A DNA stretch of 64,000 bases, taken from NCBI GenBank assembly GCA_918807975.1, contig OU964934.1, positions 8,308,001 to 8,372,000 of the forward strand, given 5' to 3'. Every line of letters begins with the position of its first letter. Position 1 is the stretch's first letter. Below are positions 56,292 through 64,000 of the stretch, piece after piece. The notes below the pieces were generated by a model that did no database searches, was not told the origin of the DNA, and saw nothing but the letters and a program-made list of their open reading frames with translations. Source of the stretch: Aplidium turbinatum. Taxonomy: Eukaryota > Chordata > Ascidiacea > Aplousobranchia > Polyclinidae. Position numbers and translations under genes: made by a program.

Positions 56292-56302
56292 TATTGTTTT
56301 AG

Positions 56303-56435
56303 GGAAATCTTGTCCTGGTCCGATCGGAGGCATAGCTGCTGCTGTTGTTGACTGCTATTACTTTTGTCATCTGCCTCTTGCTTTGTTGCGTCATCTTGAG
56401 GAAGTACATTCCTTTCAATGGTAACCGAATGAACT
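56303..56435 (+). pseudogene. Orphan copy of the LRR gene's membrane-spanning last exon
   Basis: After a plausible acceptor (attgttttag) the sequence follows exon 15 of the LRR gene in the same phase. SCPGPIGGIAAAVV matches SCPNLIGGIVAAVAV. After about seven extra bases, the other frame continues with ITFVICLL and LRKYIPFN, matching TFIVCVLV and LRKFIPSN, then stops early. The shared DNA word ctgctgttg lies in the membrane segment. It is therefore a frameshifted remnant of a duplicated LRR receptor gene. No other exons of that copy were found between 48.9 and 56.3 kb. Confidence 0.8.
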
Positions 56436-58706
56436 AAATTATGAACAATGTAGGCTAACCTTAAACTTGTTTCAACCAGCCCAGAGAGCAAATCAACGGT
56501 TTGTTACATTGATTTTCTGTCTTGGAAGTTTGATCTCATCCGAATAGCGTAGCCAGTTCGCGACAAGCCAAGTAAGCATATGACATTGCAAATGTGTGCT
56601 CATTCTTAAATAGCCAGAATTTTTTCTTTTTAAGCTGACTGACTGAGGTACGTTCTTCAGTACACAGGTATGCCAAAAACCTGTTTTTGTATATAACAAA
56701 AACATTTGTAGTCACAAAGTATAAATGTTTTCCTCTGATGTCAATATCACTAATGATTGTTGCCTTCATTGAAATTAGATAATTTCTCTAATTATGCAAC
56801 AATTATATGATCTAAATAGTGTAAGTTATATCTAAACCAATAACGATATAAATAGTAAGTCTGGGAGCGCACTTGGTCATGTTTCTTCTCCCCTCACAAA
56901 AAAAAAGAACAAGAAACTTTTTTGCTTTCATACATTTCGTTAGTCTAACTGGCGACATAGGATTCGGGTGTAGGCCTATCAGTGAACTTTGGGGTAAAAG
57001 TTTTACTTGCCCTTCAACAACTAACAAAATATTGGAAGATTTCGGAATACAGAAGTAATAACTTGTTAAATAGTATGGTGGAGGGTGGGGACAACTCTGA
57101 AGGATTATAGAACTTTTACTGAAAGACTATATAACACAATAAACCGTTTTGATAAATGAGCTACATTACTAAAATTATTTTAATTAAAACTTTAAACTTC
57201 CAACTTTGATAGAATGAAGTTTTAAGTGATAAATTTGGTCAAATGAAGGTGTGCTCAAAGTAAAAAATCATTATTCGGCCATAAAAGTCACCCAAACAAA
57301 ATAACCTACATTTTTTTAAGTTTTTCCGGGCAAGTTCCATAGTCTCCCCACCAAGCTATTGTAATTGCTTAAAAGTCAATTAGACCTAGTACATTATCTA
57401 TTTTGTCTTGGAAGATTCGTTTTTGATTGAAACTCTGGTGCCTCACAATTTCTTTTATAAACCCGGTACTGATAAAGCCTAGTTTTGTAAGTTTTAAAAC
57501 TTTAAAAAGTTTGATATCAATCAAACAAAGGAAAATATATCTGCATACGAAACAGGATTTAGGCGAATTTTAGCTTCTAAAAAACGATTTAAATGAAATA
57601 ATTCTTTTAGGCTAATTTCTTTTGAAGGAATCAGTGCTTGCAATTTTTGTGACAATGTGTTTGAATAAAATTGCAATTAGATTTATCTTTTATGATTATG
57701 ATAATATGAAAAAATGTGACCTCATCGATTACAATTTTCCCATTTCTAGACTTAATCAGCCAAAGACAAAATTTGGAAGAATATAAATAAACAAAAAAAA
57801 AACTTCTACTATCGCAAGTTCTTGGTTGATGACCAAATGGATAGCACAATGCCAGTAACAATTAATATGTGATTAGTTTGGTACATGTTGATTTTTTTTG
57901 TATTAGTCTCATCTAACTGGCATCCTTGCCATGCCATATACTGACACGGTATTAAAAAAACAGTTTATCTTCTAGTTTGGTGAAAAATTACTCGAGAACA
58001 CTACATAATCTATTTGAGTAGGCTTAACGTCTCCCATCGGCCACTGCAGTACAGTCCTATCAAATATGTGCACTAGTAATCAGAAGAAATTTTTTTTCCC
58101 ACTTTTCTCCATGTCGTGCTTTTGTTGCGCTAAATTTCTCAAAGTTGATTTGAAACCGTCACGTTTCAAATGGATTAATTATTACAACTGTAACCAGATT
58201 GGCATGCCCAACTACTTTTTCGAGATTTGGTGTTATCGGGGAACTGACAGCAGAGTAAAACGTGCTTGAATCCACTGCTATTCGTTCAGTGATAGTTTCT
58301 GGTTCATTTAAAAAAATATTTTGGTTCAATCGAGTAACGAAAGCTAAATAAGAGAATAAAATTCTATGATATAAGATTTAAGACATTGCTTTGCACATAA
58401 AACAAAAATTAGTAAAAAATGGCAGTGCCTAAATTGGCTCAAGTCAGCTTGTTTTAAAATATTATTACTTTTAACGAAGAAGGGTTAGCCTAAGTGTCAA
58501 AAATAAAAAAGATTGCTTTAATCAGTTTAGTTCAGAAGATGTAGGCTACTACAAATAATGCGTTTCTAAAACACGGTTTTCATAGGTTTCTTTTAATGAT
58601 ACTGTTTTTAGTTTGTAAGTAGGCCTACAACCTTTGTCATTTTGAAGTGAAAGCAGTCAGCCCAAGTCCGCATCAAGCGACTTCTTTGAGCAGTGAAACC
58701 TGCAAA
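56436..58706. other. Intergenic, upstream of the second intelectin gene
   Basis: No exon, RNA gene or complete repeat was found. I cannot point to a core promoter. Confidence 0.45.
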
Positions 58707-59080
58707 ATGGACACGTTACTGTGGAAGTTTGTAACTGTTGTATCTCTTGTAATATCTTTCATCGCCCTTATCATTGGAATAGTTGCAATAGTAAGTCAAT
58801 GCATGTGTTTTTACGATCTGTGAAATAATTGTTAATTATTAAATTAATAGCCGCTTAGCTGGTACAAATTACCTTTTATAGGCTACAGATGTTTTCAAAG
58901 CTTAATATGGGGTCCTATAACCTAACGGTGGCATAATACGGGATCAAAACTCTTGGGTCTTCTAGAACGCCATGTTACAGTGAACAATTAAATAACAAAA
59001 AATAAAACAATATGATTTGCTAAAAACTAAACTCTTATATTCTTAGAACCAATCTGATGGTGCTGCGCAGCCAACAATTG
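58707..59080 (+). CDS. Second membrane-anchored intelectin gene, first two exons (partial)
   Basis: Exon 1 (58707-58790) is 84 nt, exactly the length of exon 1 in the gene at 13007. It encodes MDTLLWKFVTVVSLVISF and then a hydrophobic stretch ending GIVAI, against GVVAI in the first gene. Both end at the same GCAATA followed by gtaagt. Exon 2 (59047-59080) encodes NQSDGAAQPTI and ends in phase 1, as exon 2 of the first gene does. The start context (aaaATGG) is good. The second intron is filled by the 2.8-kb hAT at 59255-62078. No exon 3 equivalent, with its SC and YII motifs, was found before the window ends, so the gene continues beyond 64,000. Whether it has the inserted module cannot be seen. 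Confidence 0.8.
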
Positions 59081-60273
59081 GTAAGTTTAAATTTTGACTA
59101 AAATTGTTATTGCAAGATTTCTTCTTGGTGTCGCCTATGACTGAAAAGTAGCTTGAGTCGAAATAATTTTGTATGTTGGTTGAAATGAAACAAAATTTTG
59201 AAACAAAAATAGACAAAGAAATGGTACGACTGTAACCTAGATTGCAAAAGCAGTCAGTGGCGCCGCCAGACCTTCAACATTGGGGGGGCAAAATATTGAC
59301 AAAGCAAGACAGTAGCATAGTCAAAAATTTTGAAAGGGGGGGTGTTGACAGCCGGCGGGCGAAGCCCGATGGCGTGTTCGCCGAAGGCGACACCTAGCGG
59401 CGGGGGGTCTGGGGGGCCTCCCCCAGTAATTTTTGAAAAATTACTTTCAGTTTGGTGCATTCTGAGAGCATTTTCAACAAAATTGTGGGTATGAATATTT
59501 CTGTAAAATGGTGCTGTCTGGTGGCATAGCAAAAGGATAAGATCATGTTTTCTTCGGCATTTTTCGAAAATAAAGCTAAGTCTCTATGTTTTCTTGTTGC
59601 TAATTCCAGACTGAGATATTTGAATGTTTGGTATTGGCAAAACTCGCTCTTTTAATGCAGTTTCGTTTAAAATTAGGCAAACTTTGTTTTAGAGACATAG
59701 GTTGATTGCTTTTTTTTTGCGAGATTATTAGGCTACAGTTTTATTATTTATCAATTTTCTCCTTGGTTGATTCAAAAAACGATCTTATTCCGGTAAGTCA
59801 CTAACTTTTATGCTCTGAAGTCAACCCAAAGTTTAGAAAATGTAACGTCATAGAGGTCATACATCTTGATGAGTGTCAAACAAAAAGCTTTGAGACAATG
59901 AAGTTACTTTAGGCTATAACGAATAGCTGTTTAGATGTTAATCTAGATCGAACAAGCGATCTCAGCAGTTGCAGATGGCTTGCATCCTTGCACAGTTTGA
60001 AACTACATCATAGGCTACAACTTTTCTTGTAAACAATGTATTAACATCCGTAAATTCAGTTTGAAAGGTTGAAACCCCCGAACCCCCCTCCCTTGGCTAC
60101 GCCACTGGTGCAAGACAGTGGTATATTATTTAATTTCTCTTGTTTTCTACCAGGTCTGGAAAAAATGTTTAGCTTCCCGGGAATCTGTTTTTTAGAGAAA
60201 AAATTTCCCGCGGCTTACAATCACGATAATGAGAACCTTATATTTTACTGATCTCGGGGGCTGACGTAAACCT

Positions 60274-60390
60274 TAAAAGTCATGTCGACATATTCTTGAT
60301 GCCCCCCTTATCGAAAATTGTTCTTTGTAATACCGCTTTGAAGGAGGGTTACGACTATGAACAAAAGAATAAATTTTAAACTTCATTTTG
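60274..60390. repeat. Direct repeat inside the 2.8-kb hAT, copy 1
   Basis: Starts taaaagtcatgtcgacatat and ends aattttaaacttcattttg. It matches 61260-61376 with only a few substitutions. Confidence 0.8.
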
Positions 60391-61259
60391 AATTGAAAAG
60401 ACATGACGTAATGTCTTCCATCCAACCTTAGTTATATATTTTTTCATTACGTAACGTCTTGTAGGAATAAATTGAAAATCAGTATGATCACTCAAAATGA
60501 AAGCAATGAGACTACGAATCCTCACTAAACCAATCAATCAATGGTCTTGTTGCACTGAAGATGACAACCTTATATTTCACTGATCCCCGGAGCTGACGTA
60601 AACCAGGCATAGATTTGTTGACTCAATGCAAACCCATTGAAGGTTGAGGGGGGGGCCTGTCAATTCAACTTTTTTGTATCAACAGTTGTATCTCTAAAAC
60701 CACTGAGGCTGCGACTACGAGATTTCTTGACTTTTCCTAACTTTTATTCACCTCTATTGAGCAGAATTTTTGAGCGAATAAAGGTTATAAATTGAAAGAT
60801 ATAAGGCATTTCTTAGCACATCCTCTGAAATATTTCATATTCTTTTGTGAAACATTTTCCCACCAGCTGGATGAAAGTAGCTTAATTAATTTGGCCCATG
60901 TCTCGTTAATCCTAACTGTTTCACAGCGTGAAGAGCATTGGCTGTATGTAAAATAATGTAAAAAAAATTAATCACAACATTACTATGCACGTTCTTCATT
61001 ACTCTACCAAAAAATAATGTGTAAACTCACGATACAAATTACACTCATAAGTGACCTCGACATTTCAACGTATATGAGCAGTTCTAAAATTCACATAGTT
61101 TTAATTTTCGGATATGCTCAGCGTGAATAATTTTACAAAGTGAATCCCAAATTTTGAAACCGTGCCAAAATAACAGAAATATCACTCCTAAAGCATAAGA
61201 AGAATTGACAGCCCCCCCCCAAACTGAGCAAGACTCCAGGAGCCCAACCTTCTAAGGGT

Positions 61260-61376
61260 TAAAAGTCATGTCGACTTATTCTTGATGCCCCCCTTATCGA
61301 AAATTATTCTTTGTAGTACCGCTTTGAAGGTGGATTACGACTATGAACAAAAGAATAAATTTTAAACTTCAATTTG
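61260..61376. repeat. Direct repeat inside the 2.8-kb hAT, copy 2
   Basis: Starts taaaagtcatgtcgacttat and ends aattttaaacttcaatttg. It is the partner of 60274-60390, in the same orientation about 1 kb away. Confidence 0.8.
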
Positions 61377-62159
61377 TATCTTCCAACCTTATCACATTTT
61401 TTTCATTACGTAATATTTACCATCACCAAACCACTTTTGACGATCGAATTTGTTAATTTATTATTCGGTAAAATGTTTAGATGATGTCACGTCATTACGC
61501 CGATTTGAGATATAATTTCATTCATGAGGTCGTATGGATGAAAAACTTTTACAAGTTTTATACTCTGCTGAGATTAAAGAAGAAACATAAATGATAAATA
61601 TTGGAGAAATTGAGTCTCCTTTACAACTTAAGAATCGAACAACTCAAAACTGCTGAAACAAAACGTTTTGTTTAAGTGAAAGAATCACTACAAGCAACCA
61701 ATGCCAAAATGCGCGCGGAAGAAGTCATGGGAGTGTGAGGTATCAAAAATTTAACAGGTTGTTATTTTTCTACATCAATGTGACGTTAGTTAAAACTTTA
61801 AAAAGTCTATATCGTTGCTTCTGTAGAAAATCTTTTTATCTACTGTACAATTTAGTCATCAAGGTTTTCCATACTTTTTTTTTAAAGAGAGAGCTTTTAC
61901 CCCCCTTCCCCCCCCCCCCCCCCCCCCCCTTACAACTTGAGTTGACTTACTTGAGGTTGGGATCTAAATATTAAAAAATAATATTAATATGTTTTAATAA
62001 AAAAAAAATTAAAAAGATGATGCCCAAAACATTGGGGGGGCAGCTGCCCCGCCTGCCCCCCCCCTGCCGGCGCCACTGAAAGCAGTCAATTTTACATTGA
62101 TTCAACGTCTGCAGACGTTGAATCAATGTAAAATTGACGGCTTTTGCAGTCTGGTAAGA

Positions 62160-64000
62160 TTCCATGTAAAACTATCACCAGGTGCAAGCTTATTCAAATA
62201 GAATTTATATTTGCTGCATCCCAATTTTATATGAACAATTCTGTGACTAACGCTGAATAACTTTTTCTTATCAGGTTTTGTTATTCTGGCCATTCCAATA
62301 CACTGCATAGGCTAATTCTTCTGATTAGGCTTGTGATCTTATGGCAATTTTGCACAGGTTTCAGACATGATACTATTTTTTAAGTTATTTGAACTTGCAA
62401 ACAAAGCAAGGACAATCGAAAATTTGTAAAATTCGTTTGTATGGCCAGGTGAAATCAATCAAAACATACGACCAATCAAAGATATTTTTCAAAAAACCAC
62501 AACTTTGTGTGTCCATATTTACAATATAGGCTAACTCTGGTAGAGAGATAATTCTCTATTTGTAATTGTCTAGCTTTGGTATCCATACTAACAGCATAGA
62601 TGCTAACAGTTCAAGGTTTGAAATATGTTGGGTAATTGAAAAGGCAATAAAAAATATAAGATTATGGAGGCACGTGTAGGAGTAAAAAATATTTACTGCA
62701 CCTTCAGTGGACCATTGAGTTCTAAGCAAAATAAATAACGACCAAAATTGTACATGAGAGATAAGAAGTGAACACAAACCATTTTTAAGTCGTCTTAAAA
62801 ATATTGCTTTTTTAAAGTAAGCATGTTATCACAGCTATAATAGACCTAATGCTGATAATAATACTAGAATTTACATAGCGTCATATCGACGATGCAAACT
62901 ATGCGCTTGGGGGGCTGTACAGTGTACAATGTATACATGACAATAGTGGTAAAATAATACACTCAATTATAATGTCTTCAAGCGAGTTTTGAATTCATTT
63001 AAATTTCTAACTTTCTTTGTACCAATAGATAAACAATTCTTGCAACTGGAAGCAACAACTGCTAAGCTACCATTTCCATATCGCGTCTTACATAAAGAGT
63101 TACCTATGAGCAATTGATGTTGGGAACGAATAGTGCTAGCAGGCTTATAACATATAAGTGAAATTTCGATATAACTCGGCGCCAAACCATGGAAAACTTA
63201 GTATCCCCACAAACATATTTTGAAACTTGTACGATACAATATAGGGAGGCAACGTAGCGATTTAGAGCCAAGGCAGCGTGTGTCATGGCAAAGATAAAAT
63301 AAGTCAAATGGTGCTTGTCAGACAAACTTATCAATGCAAATACATTAGTTGCTGCATACAAATGATTGAACAAGGCAATTAACCTTTTTTCTCAATGAAA
63401 GTTTCGTTCATTTTGTAGTGGAGTGTGACTGGTACCGGGAGTTTTACATTTGAAAGCAGTCGTTTTTCGAGTATTCATTTTGCAATGTGGACCAGACACT
63501 GATTAAACACCACATTTGAAATGAAAATAAGATTGATTGCTGCAAGTTTGACAGGCGCGTGAAATTTAAATTGTTTTTTGTCATGTATGGAAATGATATC
63601 TAAAGCTTTAATACTTTGTAAATAAGAAACTATTTGCAAACTGCTGGGTCATGGCTGTAGTATGAAAAAATATTTTTCGAAAACGATGCATCTACTTTTT
63701 TATTGAACATTGACGTGAAAATAGATTAAAGGCGTTTTTTTTTTTGTAAACAACATTTAAATGCGTAAATGTGTTACTTTATGTAAAGAGTTGAAATAAG
63801 TTTTGTGTTCTGGTGAAATAAGCCATCAGTTCTTTCAAAACAAAAACATTCTTTTTGGATGTTTTATCGGCAAAATTGTTTCAATGTATCATGATGAGTC
63901 CAACAATGATGAGTCCAACAATAATTCAAGAATAACAATAATTCAAGTTCAACATTCAAGAATATCATGTTGAGTCCAACAATATTTTCACTATGATATT
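62160..64000. other. Remainder of the second intelectin intron or flank
   Basis: Apart from the possible LINE fragment, nothing is recognised. At 63893-63985 the phrase atgatgagtccaacaat or a variant occurs three times, a small imperfect tandem repeat. No intelectin exon is visible. Confidence 0.45.
62967..63373 (-). other. Possible LINE-derived coding fragment
   Basis: The minus strand has overlapping open segments with TRYGNGSLAVVASSCKNC, then RNLNEFKTRLKTL just before a stop. That resembles the C-terminal end of many LINE reverse transcriptases, where F-K-x-x-L-K-T closes the ORF. The resemblance is weak and no tail or partner copy was found. Confidence 0.35.

Larger units (their letters stand above)
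59255..62078. mobile_element. 2.8-kb hAT element in intron 2 of the second intelectin gene
   Basis: Left end CAGTGGCGCCGCCAGACC; inverted right end CAGTGGCGCCGGCAGGGG. The 8-bp target duplication aaagcagt is perfect (59247-59254 and 62079-62086). No transposase was recognised. Inside are two direct 117-bp repeats (60274-60390 and 61260-61376), a duplicated ggggctgacgtaaacc-type motif (about 60253 and 60590), and a run of C near 61905-61930. Confidence 0.9.
59236..62154. repeat. Palindromic MITE split by a hAT insertion
   Basis: The left end cctagattgcaaaagcagt (59236-59254) and the right part from 62079 together make one copy. The right part contains a 54-bp perfect palindrome at 62085-62138 centred on cgtctgcagacg, and ends tgacggcttttgcagtctgg. 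This is the best-preserved copy of the family in the window. Confidence 0.85.

Noticed and set aside
61905-61930. Poly-C run as a functional element
   Set aside because: It is a simple homopolymer inside a non-coding hAT interior and is also prone to assembly error.

Overview
The window is AT-rich animal DNA with small exons, short introns and many inactive transposons. It fits an invertebrate chordate, most likely a tunicate (ascidian). The evidence is the gene structure, one metazoan 5S rRNA gene whose sequence resembles what I recall of ascidian 5S, and the membrane-anchored intelectin genes. The species call is inference; the genes below rest on conserved domains and on splice sites with matching phases.

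Layout. 1-13,000: no host gene; hAT copies, an ISL2EU-like (PIF/Harbinger-related) transposase relic, small palindromic MITEs, a 0.57-kb duplicated block and a tRNA-derived SINE head. 13,007-22,758: a complete 15-exon gene on the + strand for a membrane-anchored intelectin of 563 residues. Its lectin domain is interrupted by a 233-residue module carried on six exons. 22,759-31,121: intergenic, with hAT copies, a fold-back repeat and a LINE 3' end. 31,122-48,854: a complete 15-exon gene on the + strand for a 773-residue single-pass leucine-rich-repeat receptor with two LRR cassettes. Its introns hold a LINE fragment, a TIR element, a 0.9-kb hAT with a LINE fragment inside, and a 5.6-kb hAT. The 5.6-kb hAT contains a large palindrome of satellite-like units and two further hATs. 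48,855-58,706: SINE heads, a GTF2IRD2-type hAT, a hAT MITE, a 5S rRNA gene, an inverted repeat and an orphan copy of the LRR gene's last exon. 58,707 to the window end: the first two exons of a second intelectin gene, whose second intron is filled by a 2.8-kb hAT that split a palindromic MITE.

Together the host genes form intelectin - LRR receptor - intelectin, all on the + strand. All are predicted to be membrane-anchored with the recognition domain outside the cell, so a small pattern-recognition cluster that grew by tandem duplication is plausible but unproven. The most interesting point is the intelectin insertion. The module starts and ends at phase-1 introns and is exactly 699 nt, so skipping its six exons would leave an in-frame, ordinary-sized intelectin of 330 residues.
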